From the NCBI GenBank assembly GCA_030549335.1, contig CM060198.1, positions 55,499,995 to 55,563,994 of the forward strand: DNA of 64,000 nt, read 5' to 3'. Positions 1 through 10,707 of this stretch are shown one piece after another. The DNA comes from Pontederia crassipes (taxonomy: Eukaryota; Streptophyta; Magnoliopsida; Commelinales; Pontederiaceae). The notes below the pieces were generated by a model. It had not been told where the DNA came from. It did not search any database and saw only the letters and a list, made by a program, of their open reading frames with translations. The position numbers and the translations under genes were made by a program. Positions within the stretch are counted from its first letter, which is position 1. Every line of letters starts with the position of its first letter.

Positions 1-546
1 ATCATTCCAACTCATCTCTTCTTTTCCTTCCAGTTCAGTCTTTAATGCAATCTTCCACCATATTCTTGCTTCATCTACAAGTTGGTGTGCAGCAAGCTCT
101 ACTTTATACTTGTCCTTGCAGTGAATAATGCTGAGTTTTTCTGAGATGATATCTAATCATCCTACTGCCTTGTCAGGATCACCTTCCCCATCAAAAGTGG
201 GTGGGTTGGTCTTCATGAATTTCTCATATGTTGACTGTCCTGAATCACTAGATCTCCTACTCCAAGATTTGGCTAACTTGCTAAGGGTCGCCATCAATTT
301 TCCTTGGTCCACAGGGCCTTCATCCATACTAGGTTCCTTGCCTCTATCCCCTGTTTGATAATCATGGATCATCTCACGGCTAGCCCTATGAGAAGAACTA
401 CTCGTGTGGTTTCTTTTATGGCTCCTCTCTTGGTTGGAGCGTGAGACGGATTGCCTTGTTCTATGATTCTGAAAATCAAAATCAGAATCTAACATTAAAT
501 CATTATAAATCAATATGCATATGAATGATGCCATACCAATATGCAT
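1..546 (-). pseudogene. Ty3/gypsy retrotransposon gag fragment (broken)
   Basis: Reading the minus strand gives a Ser/Arg-rich segment, then FMKTNPPTFDGEGDPDKAVG near 157-215. A TGA follows where gag proteins of this type normally carry Trp. In the same frame translation then resumes with a KYKVELAAHQLVDEARIWWK-like stretch, which is the retrotransposon gag (capsid) signature of plant Ty3/gypsy elements. Gag packages element RNA into virus-like particles. The coding region continues off the left edge, and the in-frame stop makes this copy non-functional as read. It lies directly downstream, on the minus strand, of the primer site and LTR, which fits the 5' end of an element transcribed right to left. 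The start ATG at 546 is uncertain. Confidence 0.7.
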
Positions 547-653
547 TTCATAATCTTCGGCGGTTGCTCATGACAATTGCACATGGACTTACCTTTAGGA
601 CACTTAGACCTATACCATGAGATAGAGCATTTTTTTACTCTTCTCTAAACTTA

Positions 654-666
654 GGCTCTGATACTT
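654..666 (-). other. LTR retrotransposon primer binding site (tRNA-iMet type)
   Basis: On the minus strand the sequence AAGTATCAGAGCC follows the LTR end after a few bases. It matches the usual TGGTATCAGAGC primer site, complementary to the 3' end of initiator tRNA-Met, with small changes at its first bases. Its place between LTR and gag supports the element's orientation. Confidence 0.6.
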
Positions 667-1812
667 AATCTGTCACGCCCCCGGGGCAGCACTTCCAACA
701 CCATCGAATCCCAATTCGACGCGCAGCGGAGCCAGCCCGACGGCGGCGTCACAAGACTTTCGAACTATACAATGGATGAGTAACCTCACATGCAGCGAAA
801 ATTTTAACATAAATCTGATGTGGACAAACAGCCGCCATTGGATAACATGATAATATTAAAATCTTGGACATGTTCTAGGACAACCATAAAAACATAATGA
901 ATGAACTTAAACCGTCAAGTTACATCCATGAAATCACATAATAAATCATACTCCAGCATGGGCAGCATGATACAAGTCTCTAAACATCATTCTAAATATG
1001 AAGATAAGGCCTACTAATTGGCCATGAACAAACTAAGCTTAGTCTTAGACATGCCATGCCATGTACAACCCTTTTCATTCATGAGCAGCAGTGCATTTGT
1101 CTTGATTTCTTGCAGAATCCATTGCAGGGAAAACATATTCTATTAGAATATGTAAGATCTAAGCCACAATATGAACAATTTACATAATATGACATGAGTC
1201 ACTAAAATGGACAACAATAAGAAATAATCAATACTATACAATTCCATTTATCATCTAGGTGTTTTCTTAACCTAGATTGTATCAATTTCATTCAAATCTA
1301 TAGGCTCATCAATATTAAGCTTGAACAATGCAATTAATATGGCATTGTCATGCTCAATATGACTCATGGTCCAATAATGTTCATGCTTAATCAATGAAAA
1401 TAATTATCTTATTTGTTATCATATGATGAGTGAAAGTTTGCATCATAGCTTCCATAAATCGGTCCCCATATAGCCGTCCCTTGTTTCTCATCATAGGACA
1501 ACCCAATTATTATCAATTCAAATCAATAATTCATATAAGCCTTTAACAATGGTCAGAGGGTTGAATCTTGCCTTAGTCAAGTGGTTAGCTAGACCACGGG
1601 AGAAACTATCTATTTTCAAACAATGGGTGTCATGAAGGACCGATAAACAACGTGGAGGCATCTACCTCTTAATGTGATAAGCTCATCAGATAATTCCTCC
1701 GACGAATTCATTCAATCAGTCAATACATCAATTCATTAACCGGTTCTATTTACGACTGAACATGCATATCGTTATCACTAGGTTGTCAATCAATAAAATA
1801 TAAGCAATACAT

Positions 1813-2087
1813 GCTGGACCGATCGATCGGTCAAAGAGTGCCGATCGACCGGTCGAGCCTTAACGACTGACTGTTCGACATATGACCGGTCGACCGATCA
1901 TGCATGATCGGTCGACCGATACCATATTAACACCGGTCGGCTGATCAGACATCTGTTCGACCGACACTTACACAATCACCGGTCGACCGGCTTCATATAT
2001 CGGTCGACCGGTCATATCGTAAACCTTACGATATGAACCTACTGTTATTACCGGTTGACCGACCATACCCAGCGATCGACCGATACG
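1813..2087. repeat. Cluster of CGGTCGACCG-like palindromes inside the LTR
   Basis: Within about 275 bp there are around ten copies or near copies of the self-complementary word CGGTCGACCG or CGATCGACCG, spaced 15-40 bp apart and joined by unrelated AT-rich sequence. The spacing is irregular, so this is a motif cluster rather than a simple tandem array. It is CpG-rich compared with the LTR around it. Confidence 0.7.
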
Positions 2088-2625
2088 TGTTGCAGAATAA
2101 GAAACTAGACATTTTCCTATGTTTTTCAAAGTGCAATTCAACATACAATTTGCCACACAATACATTAACATGATAGACACTCAAACATGGTTCAATTAGT
2201 CAAAATCTAACATACATTGTCCTAGGTTTCATTGAACCTAATCATGCATCTAATTATTGATATTAAATCTAACTTCTAACTCTAAAATTACCTAGGGCAG
2301 ATCTTAGAGTTAGAATTAGGGCAATTAGGCTTAGATCCATTTTGATGTATTATCAAAGTGAGGATCCACCTTACATACCTCTTTGTTTGCACTAAAAATC
2401 CCTTTTTCTTCAAATCTGATCTCCTCCCCTGGTCCTCCTTCTTCTTCCTTCCCAACTAGGCCTTACAACTCCTCGATCTTGCTCCAAATTCCTTCTTCCC
2501 TGCTGCAGGTCTGCTGCAAAGAAGGATTGAATCTCACTAAATTCGGAATGGATCTCCTAGGGCAAGAAAGCTTGCTGGAATTTGCAGAAAATAAGGAAAA
2601 GAGGTGAAGAAATGTATTGGGAGGG

Positions 2626-2635
2626 TTTATATAGG
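2626..2635 (-). promoter_or_regulatory. Candidate TATA box of the LTR promoter
   Basis: CCTATATAAA on the minus strand lies about 110 bp inside the 5' end of the LTR, where a U3 promoter would be. Only the sequence match and the position support it. Confidence 0.4.
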
Positions 2636-2745
2636 CAGAGGGCAAAATTCTGAGTGAAATTTAGGGTCCAAGGGGGAGTTGCCAAGTGTCAAAACTCACT
2701 TCTTTTATTTTTCTTCTTTTTTCCTCCAGCAGGACAGGTGTTACA

Positions 2746-3273
2746 TTATATGATATCTCGATGTCTCACATACTTGCAATAACAAATTAACAGTGTAAAT
2801 TTGAAAAAAAGAGAAAAGATTGCCGTTGACGATAAAACTTTAACTTGGAAATTTTCCAGCCCAGTTCTCGAAATTTGACTCATAAGTCCGTGCTGCATGC
2901 AACAGATGGTTCAAGCAACAATCTGGCACCACGGGATGCGCTTCTTGAATTTTACAGTCTGTTGCATACTCGATACTTTGGCTTCTTTAGTTGTTCTGAT
3001 CATTTTGATGCTGGATTTGTTCCATTAACCTCGAGACTGTGTTGGCTATTTTCTTCTGCTAGCGTGATGGTGCTAGTTATCTTGGCTTAGGTGTCAAGCA
3101 GGCTATGGCATGTGATTTATAGGAAGTAATAAAGGAGCTTTAAGTATTAATAGGTGTTCGAGGTTTTGAATATATATGCCATAAACTTGGTTTAGAGTGG
3201 TGTCTCAGTAAATTCCCTACCAGTTGATATCATTTTGCCTTAACTATCTTTCACAAAGCCCTCTTTTTATGAA
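2746..3273. other. Non-repetitive flank, possible degraded gene remnant
   Basis: This stretch lies between the LTR and the Pack-MULE-like element. The plus strand has an open stretch at 2845-3090 with a protein-like composition, but I recognise no family. No splice structure or promoter could be supported. It could be a relic of a host gene or random sequence. Confidence 0.25.
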
Positions 3274-3749
3274 GGATTTAATGAGCATGTGATCCATGCG
3301 ACGCCTTCGCGGACGTCGCACGTTGAGACGCCTCGCTCCCTTTCCTCTTTTTTTTCATTCCTTCGTCGGCAACATGCAGAGGAGAGAGCGTCAATGATGG
3401 CGCGTGCGATGCACGTCAAGATGGTAGCCTCGAGAGAGCAGAAAAGATGACGGTGGCAGCAGCTTGAGAGAGAAGAATCGCATTGCTGCCCACGATTGCC
3501 ACTGCGAAGCGCTGCCGCCAATGAGTCGAGCGTCGTCATCGATTGTGAGCGCCACTTGCCATCGATCGCCACCATCGTCAATCTGCACAAATCCCCCGCA
3601 TCGTCGAGTGCACCATTGTTGAGGGGAGAGGGGAGGTTGATGGGGGCGGCCGTCACAGGGGAGAGGGAAGGGGAGAAGTGGGCGGCGGTAGCAGGGGAGA
3701 GAGGGTGACGATCGTAGGCAAGAGGGGGCATCCCACACACATTAAATCC
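3274..3749. mobile_element. MULE-like (Pack-MULE-like) element with GC-rich cargo
   Basis: The insertion is flanked by perfect 9-bp direct repeats TTTTATGAA (3265-3273 and 3750-3758), the duplication length typical of Mutator-like elements. Its ends are inverted: GGATTTAATGAGCATGTG on the left and GGATTTAATGTGTGTGGG when the right end is reverse-complemented. The 476-bp interior is strikingly GC-rich against AT-rich surroundings and stays open on the minus strand (3267-3740). That is the usual look of a Pack-MULE that has picked up a GC-rich gene 5' fragment. I could not recognise the cargo. No transposase is present. Confidence 0.65.
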
Positions 3750-4584
3750 TTTTATGAAATAGTTATTACACTTGACAACTGTTGGAAGGACCCAAATCGC
3801 ACTATGTCACATGGCATAATATATTTCGAGGGACGCTATGGTCATCCTTACGTGTATATCATATTGATCAAAATGAAGACTTTGACCAATCAACTCAACA
3901 TCAAATAATACAAAAAAACTAATCATGTCATGACCCAAATTTAATTCGCGATTTAAATTGGAGTTCGCGATCAAATAAAATTATGAAAAAAATGCGGAAA
4001 CGTGATGTAGTTTAATCTTCTTTTATAACATAAGAGTAAAAGTATATCATTAAATAAATTACAGAATATGTGATCATTTCATAACGAACTGATACACCTT
4101 AAGTCGTACATTTGACAAAATAACTTTATTTTCAATACAACTTATTTTGACATAAATAATAGACAGGATTAGCTATCTCAACATCTTAAATGAAAGATAC
4201 AAGAGACATATATCCTCTCATCATACCACCAAAAATATTATAGAATCCTTTTACGACTATCACCTCGGATGATCCCAAACGAGCTATATGAATCTGAAAA
4301 ATATTAGAAACAACATTATGAGCAAAAATAGCTCAGTAAATTGATAACTCATAAGCTATGTGTTACCATCTAATAAATTCAGAAAAATATAAAAATACAA
4401 GCATTAATCATAATATGAAAATCAATATTTTCATACATTTAATAAATACATATATAATATTCCAATCGAAATCATCCCACTCAATTCGCAATCATTGTCA
4501 TTTAATCATATCAAACATGTGTATACAATGCAACACTCTCATATGTATGCACGGATCACCAACTGGACAGTGGCCGGTAAGTGG

Positions 4585-4870
4585 ACTCTAGGTGTGGTTC
4601 CCATCGTGATCAGCGATGTAGCACTTAGCTCCATTCTAACTCATCCCTTTCGAAGAACAAATCATATAGCGATAGGTGGACTCTAAAGGCCCCCCTACGG
4701 ATTCTAGAGGTGGCACCATCGCGACTACTCATGATGTGGCACTTAGCTTCGCATGGCATTTAGTTCCAACATATTTCTTCCCATTATCGGATAACATAAT
4801 GATGAATTAGACTTTAGAGGTGGCTCACATCGTGATAAGTGATGTAGCACTTAGCTCCAATCATAATATA
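4585..4870. repeat. Diverged tandem-like repeats in the solo LTR
   Basis: Three spaced units share the wording 'actctaggtgtgg...catcgtgat...gatgtagcacttagctcc' (about 4588, 4700 and 4813). They differ by small substitutions, which points to old local duplication inside the LTR. Confidence 0.6.
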
Positions 4871-5800
4871 TGCAAATGTAGGTAGATGTCGATGCATGAT
4901 TCATCACATAACCATCATATCTCGAATATCATAAGATGAATCATATCAAATATCATTTCAAATCGAACAAAATTGCACTTCTCATAACTCATTCACATCA
5001 TATCGCATATGCTTTTCAAATGTACAATCATATAATCATTCAGATATATTTTTCATAATTACATTTTTTGAAATCAATTCATAATATATCCAAAACATAT
5101 TCAATAATATCATAATCAATATCACACCAAATTCAAAAGAAGTGAATACATAGAGTAGGAGATACCAACTTACCCATAAGAACTACCAAAAGATTTTTCC
5201 TTTCCTTTTTCACTACTTTACTCTTCTACTCATATACAATAATAATAAGAAACACATCACATCTATTATCTGAACATAAGTCCATCACACATGAAACACA
5301 ATTAATTGAAGAGGTACATGACCCTTAGGTATTTACTCTTATAACTTAAGTAACTATTTATCACAAGAGTTACTATTAAGACAGATTGTATACACAATGA
5401 AAGAAAATTTGTATCTGCTTGAATTGATAACCAAATTTTTTCGTTCTAATTTTTCTTACTTCCTGCTTACTAATATCTTAATCTATAAAAGTTTTAGATC
5501 TTATTTCATTGTGATTTGCTTACAAGAAAATCAAGATCCAGCTTAACTTTCAGAGTATTTCTTTGTTGTGACAGACTGAGTGACCTTAATTGTACTATTT
5601 ATACAAAATAAGAAACAAATCATATTTGGGTAACTTAAATTTTGTATAAACATAGACTTCATAATTTTCAACTCATAAAATTCCTTGAACTTATATCTAT
5701 CTGTACTGATCATAATAAATTTAACAAATACTAGCACAATCTGCCCTATATTTCATCCTAACAGACTAAGTGAGGCTCAGTAAAATATTTATAACGTTCC

Positions 5801-5898
5801 CTACAGATATCATTTTCGAGTGATTCTAATTTTCAATGAAATCTAACCTCTACAGATATCATTTTCGAGTGATTCTAATTTTCAATGAAACCTAACCT
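5801..5898. repeat. 49-bp tandem duplication
   Basis: Two adjacent, nearly identical units start with CTACAGATATCATTTTCGAG at 5801 and 5850. They differ at about one base (atctaacct versus acctaacct), so this is a recent duplication within the LTR. Confidence 0.85.
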
Positions 5899-6985
5899 CA
5901 GTGCCTATAACACCCTAAATTATCAGATAATTCCATGACATATTGGATTTGATCCATAATTTAGAAAATCGGGTAACAATTTCGAAAGACAGAGTGATAG
6001 TACCTTAAAGATAAGAAAAATAGACTCATAGAGAATCAATCAGAGTAATTTTTATAATTTTTAAACCATTCGAAGGTATGAAATTATATAGCTAAATATT
6101 CGGAAACCAATTGAACATGGCTAGGGTTAATTTTGCTCATGAAGAACATGAGTTTTGCCACATGGTTAGCTAAAATCCGAAAGTGAATGAGATAGAAAAA
6201 ATTCAGAGAAACCCTAATTAGGAAGGTATGAAATTAAAATCAAAGGAATGTGAAGTATGAACTCACCACATGCCAAAACCCTAATTCCCCTTCTCTTCCT
6301 TCAAATTCCTTCACTAGAAGCACATGATCCTTTTGTTCCTCTTGGATTTTCGGATGGGACAAGTGAGGAGGTGAAAAGATGTGGTAGATCATGTAGAGGG
6401 TAAAGATAAGGCATGTTGAAACTGACATTAAGTCGGCCAAATATAGAGTTAAGTAATTGACCTTGGTATTGAGCTTATTTTACATCTAATGTAATTTAAG
6501 TAAATGGTTTTGTCTTTTCTACTTATTTATTTAGCCTTTTCTATTTATTTATTTATTTATTCATTTACTTAAGATATTATATGTAAATAAGGAACTACCT
6601 CCCATTTGGATTCAAAAAAATATTTATAAAAATAAATAATCAAGAAATCGAAATCTAATTTTTTGTTCGAAGAACAAAAATCGGTTCACAGATTTTTCGA
6701 TTTTGCATTTATGATTTATCCAAGTAAAACAACTCCTAAAAATTGTTAAAAATTACATTTATAATACTTTGATATATAGAAACAATTATCGAGACTTTTA
6801 TTTTCTTAATTCTAATATTTTCAAAGATCATGTTTTCATGCATTGGACAAATTTTCGACAAATTTCAACGATCAAACACTATGAGTTATAACTCATGCCT
6901 TAACACATATATCAATTTTATTATTAATAATATGATATAATATTAACCCATGTGATTACATGGGAATGAAATTTGGGATATTACA

Positions 6986-8415
6986 AATCATCATATAATA
7001 ATGCTAAAAAAATATAACATCATATTATGTGGAAGACTAATAAAATAATAACATCTGAAGGAGTTAATACATCAATCTAATATCACTGAGAAAGAATCTA
7101 TAACATGAAGCTAAAGAACTCAATACATCCATGTGCAGCCACCACAAGTTCAACATAAGATCATGATACTAAATAAGAATCATATGGACATCATCATCAT
7201 ATAAGGGGAAAGTAGGCATGATCATAACGTGAGTAAGAGAAATCATGTAATGTGATATATGAATAGGAGATCAATAAGATCATAAGAAAATCATCATAAA
7301 GGTGGCAAAGGTCAATCATCATATGGAAAGTTTTATTGTTTTATGCTTTCATCTTCTTCATCATCTTATTATTCAATTTTAACTTATCACGTGATATATT
7401 TTAATCCATAGGGAGGCGTGCTTCAACCCTCCATCATCATCATGACTAACAAAGTCAACTATAATTAATTGTAGTCAACTCATCATCATAAGAGCTCTCC
7501 TTTAACATTTTTCATTTTTTTTATTTGCAACCTTTAATTTATCTTTATTATGACTTAAATTAAAACTATAAGATAGGATCATGGAAAGTAAATCAGAGGG
7601 TCGAATGACAATCATCATTACACTTATATCAGAATTAAGCATAAGAATCAGGGATCAAATTATCATTATACTATCGAAACCGGGCCGAGTTCATCTAACA
7701 AATTCTTGAAAAAACCATGCCTAAACCCGAGTTGAGTTTGGTTATACCCGGGCTAGGTCCGATTGTCTCATCGGGCGAAAGTTGCAACAAACGTGACCTC
7801 ATCCTAGGATCAACCTGGGCTGAGTTCATCTTTCTCGTAGAGCTCAAAGCTCTTGACAATGGCAGATTCGGGCCGAGTTCTAGTGAACTCAATCCGAGCA
7901 TGAATCTACCTAGGTCGAGTTAAAGTGAACCTGGGTCGGAGTTCTGTTACGTAGAAAACTACATGAAAATGCAAGAGACTTTTCGATCATCTTTCCGACG
8001 AATGTCGGCATCATACATCACCTTATATGGACTACGACTAGAGATTAACCAGAGCGTGCTTCAAGCCTAAAATATGAATCTATCATAATTTCATACCTTG
8101 CAAGTTTCTATCCAAAAAATTGTTACACTAATATTCTTCTTCATCTTCCTCCGACCATTCCTCTCTGGTCACCTAGAGTTCGACAATTGTCAAATGCGAG
8201 AAGAAGACGAGAGGGACGCACAAAATAGGGGCAAAGGTAGGGCACACGTGTCTACCCTCTTGATTTTGACTTCATATTTATAGGGGAATGAATTCGATTT
8301 CAGTTGGGGACAAACTCTATCTCATATTTGTTTCATGTTTTATCTTTTCTTATTCGGTTTTAATCTCTTCTTCTTATCTCTCTTTTTTTTCTATTGACGT
8401 CATGGGCGTTACAAC
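6986..8415 (-). mobile_element. Probable second LTR or LTR remnant
   Basis: Near 8415 the plus strand ends GGGCGTTACA, so the minus strand begins TGTAACGCCCATGACG, much like the start of the first LTR. About 130 bp inside, the minus strand reads CCCCTATAAATATGAAG, a TATA-like promoter in the expected place. I could not find the other end or a target duplication. The solo LTR ending at 6985 may have inserted into this older element. The rest is AT-rich with several short repeats of a CGGGCCGAGTTC-like phrase around 7,680-7,920. Confidence 0.35.
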
Positions 8416-8771
8416 TGCTGCTGCTGGATGCTACATTCTTACCTTGAATTGTTGTTTGTCTTTTGGAAATGTTATTTCTTTAGGTTTTTGGACTTCCATC
8501 AAGTTAGAGCTGATGCAAATTCATGCTTGCTTCCATGGCTGATACTCCTTTTGATGGATCCTATTGAGATTTGCTAGTACTTTACTACATGTTGGTTCCG
8601 CTGGATTCTATCATTATGACAGTTGATTCTTATCTGAAGTATGTTGGATTGAAGAGGGGTAATTGGCATAATTCGAAAAAGAAAATTACTTTCGAATTAT
8701 TCATCATAATTTTCTTAAAAGAAAATTGCCCGAGGGAACACCTGAATAATGTCTGGTGTAAGACTCTTCTC
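8416..8771. other. Intergenic stretch with nothing recognised
   Basis: This is AT-rich sequence between the LTR remnant and the foldback element. Short open stretches on the plus strand have no family resemblance I can name. Confidence 0.4.
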
Positions 8772-9928
8772 GGGTAAATTACATGAATGGTCCTCCAACT
8801 TTGAGTCGATTTCCAATTGGTCCCCCAACTTCAATCTATAACCAGAACGTCATTCATCCTTTATTTTCTTGCACGATTAGTCTTCTTGATCGGTGATAGT
8901 GGATTTTCCGATTGCCTTGCATACGTGGCCAACACGTCAGCCGTTTCTCTCTCATCCACGTGAGTTAAGTCATCCACGTCATTTAACGCTCCAAACCAGA
9001 TAAATTACATGGATCGTCCCCCAACTTTGATATTATTACATGATTCATCCACTTGATCGGTAAGAAATAGTCTCCTGATTATCTTGCGACGTGGCATAAT
9101 AAAATATAATAAAAAACTTTAACTAGCTGACATCATACAATAAAAATTATTATAAAAATTTCAGGACGCGGACGAGCTGACAAAGGAGGAGTGTCGGCCC
9201 CCTCTCCAAGCTCGCCCTTTGGCGAGCTGGCATAGGGGCTCCCGTCTCCAAGCTCACCCACTGGCGAGCTTCGCACAAGGAGCGCCAACGCCCCCTCGCG
9301 AGTTCATCGGCGCTCTTATCATTTTTATTATAGTCTCTTAATTTTGAATCGTTTAGGATCGTCGACGAGCTCGCGAGGGGGCGTTGATGCCCCTTGTGCG
9401 AAGCTCGTTAGTAGACGAGCTTGAAGAGGGGGGTCGACGCCCCCTACGCCAACTCGCCAAAGGGCGACCTTAGAGAGGGAGGCCGACACTCCCCTCTGTC
9501 AGCTCGTCGACGTCTTTAAATTTTTATAATATTTTTTATTGTGTAATGTTAGTTAGTTAAAATTTTTTATTATATTTTATTATGCCACGTCGCAAGATAA
9601 TCGAGAGACTATTTGTTACCGATCAAGTGGATGAATCGTGTAATAATATCAAAGTTGGGGAACTATTTAGAAATCGATCCAAAGTTGGGAGACGATTCGT
9701 ATAATTTATTTGATTTGGAGTCATGGATGACTTAAACGACGTGGATGAGAGATAAACGACTGACGTGTCGACCACGTATACAAGGCAACCGAAAAATTCA
9801 CTATCACCGGTCAAGAAGACTAATCGTGCAAAAAAATAAATGATGAGAAATATTCTTATTATAAATTAAAATTGAGGAACCGATTGAAAATCGACTCAAA
9901 ATTGAAAAATCATTCGTGTAATTTACCC
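8772..9928. mobile_element. Long-inverted-repeat (foldback, MULE-type) element
   Basis: The element starts GGGTAAATTACATGAATGG and ends with the complement (CATTCGTGTAATTTACCC). The two arms, each about 550 bp, mirror each other almost to the centre near 9,330-9,355. For example, GCCCCCTCGCGAGTTCATCG in the left arm answers CGACGAGCTCGCGAGGGGGC in the right. Flanks are GACTCTTCTC and GACTCTCTC, a 9-10 bp target duplication with one indel, as for Mutator-like foldback MITEs. The terminal motif is repeated again inside the left arm near 9,000, so the arms may be built from an internal duplication. There is no coding capacity. Confidence 0.75.
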
Positions 9929-10707
9929 GACTCTCTCTCATGCTTAAATCCAGACCTGCAATGTCAAATACAATGCCAAATCGCAAAGCTGTAACCTTAA
10001 GGAATATACATATATAATCGGCTGATTGACCCAGAGCAATTAGCCTGTTACTAATATGACATGAGTATTGAAAAGGAATGCAGGAAGACAGCTAAACTGC
10101 CTCTATCAGTTATAACAAACACATAAATGTAGGTATGTAGCACAGCAAAAAACCTGCTCGCAAACTCGTTAGGCGACCAGCAGGCATGAGAAATACCTGA
10201 AACAATACAATAGGGAAGGAAAACTAAACAGAACAACAACAACGTGTGTTCTAAACCAACACCAGCAAGAGAGCAACTAACGAGCAGAAGTGTTCAAGAG
10301 GTAAACATCAACCTATTTGCCAGAGTTTCCGCGCGTGAAAAACAACAATACGGAACCACAGGAGCTCAAACCCATCAGCTTGAAGCAACGAACAAAAACA
10401 TTCTAGAATTAACTGTACATGACATATATAAGAAACAGGAGATTACAAGATGCCCAGAGTACTGCGACCAGTTTCAAGTGATTAAAAAAGAAGGCTTAAA
10501 AGTCTCGGGCATCCATAAAATTTACATGCATCAAATGAGAGCAAAGTACATGGAAACTAGGGAATGAACTAATAGCAAGCCGTCTAGTTCTAGGTAGTAG
10601 GCACACACACAACCCTACATTTGTAGTCAGTCACTACAAAATAGGTCATCAAGCAAATGACTTGGGATTATCAGTGAGTCATGGGTCATCCAGCAAGATG
10701 TCTTCCC
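9929..10707. other. Intergenic, 3' flank of the FRIGIDA-like gene
   Basis: The 3' untranslated region of the minus-strand FRIGIDA-like gene must begin here, but I cannot place its polyadenylation site. A plus-strand open stretch at 10244-10567 has no recognised family and is probably chance. Confidence 0.4.

Larger units (their letters stand above)
671..2745 (-). mobile_element. 5' LTR of a Ty3/gypsy retrotransposon
   Basis: On the minus strand the LTR starts TGTAACACCTGTCC (2745) and ends GGGGGCGTGACA (671), giving TG...CA termini. The primer site and gag follow directly. It is about 2,075 bp, long for a plant LTR. A TATA-like CCTATATAAA lies about 110 bp inside the 5' end. The other LTR and the second target duplication copy are outside the window, so element age cannot be judged. 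A cluster of CGGTCGACCG-type palindromes sits in its middle. Confidence 0.7.
3926..6985 (-). mobile_element. Solo LTR, 3.06 kb, with 5-bp target duplication
   Basis: The plus strand begins TGTCATGACCCAAATTT (3926) and ends AAATTTGGGATATTACA (6985), so both ends are TG...CA and form a 17-base imperfect inverted match. It is flanked by AATCA on both sides (3921-3925 and 6986-6990), the 5-bp duplication made by LTR-retrotransposon integrase. No internal coding sequence is present, so it is probably a solo LTR left after recombination between two LTRs. The minus orientation is inferred from the TGTAATATCCC start. The inside contains a 49-bp tandem duplication and a set of diverged repeats near 4,590-4,870. 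Confidence 0.75.

Noticed and set aside
3267-3740. 157-codon frame as a real gene
   Set aside because: It lies within the Pack-MULE-like element, is low in complexity and matches no family I know. It is kept only as element cargo.
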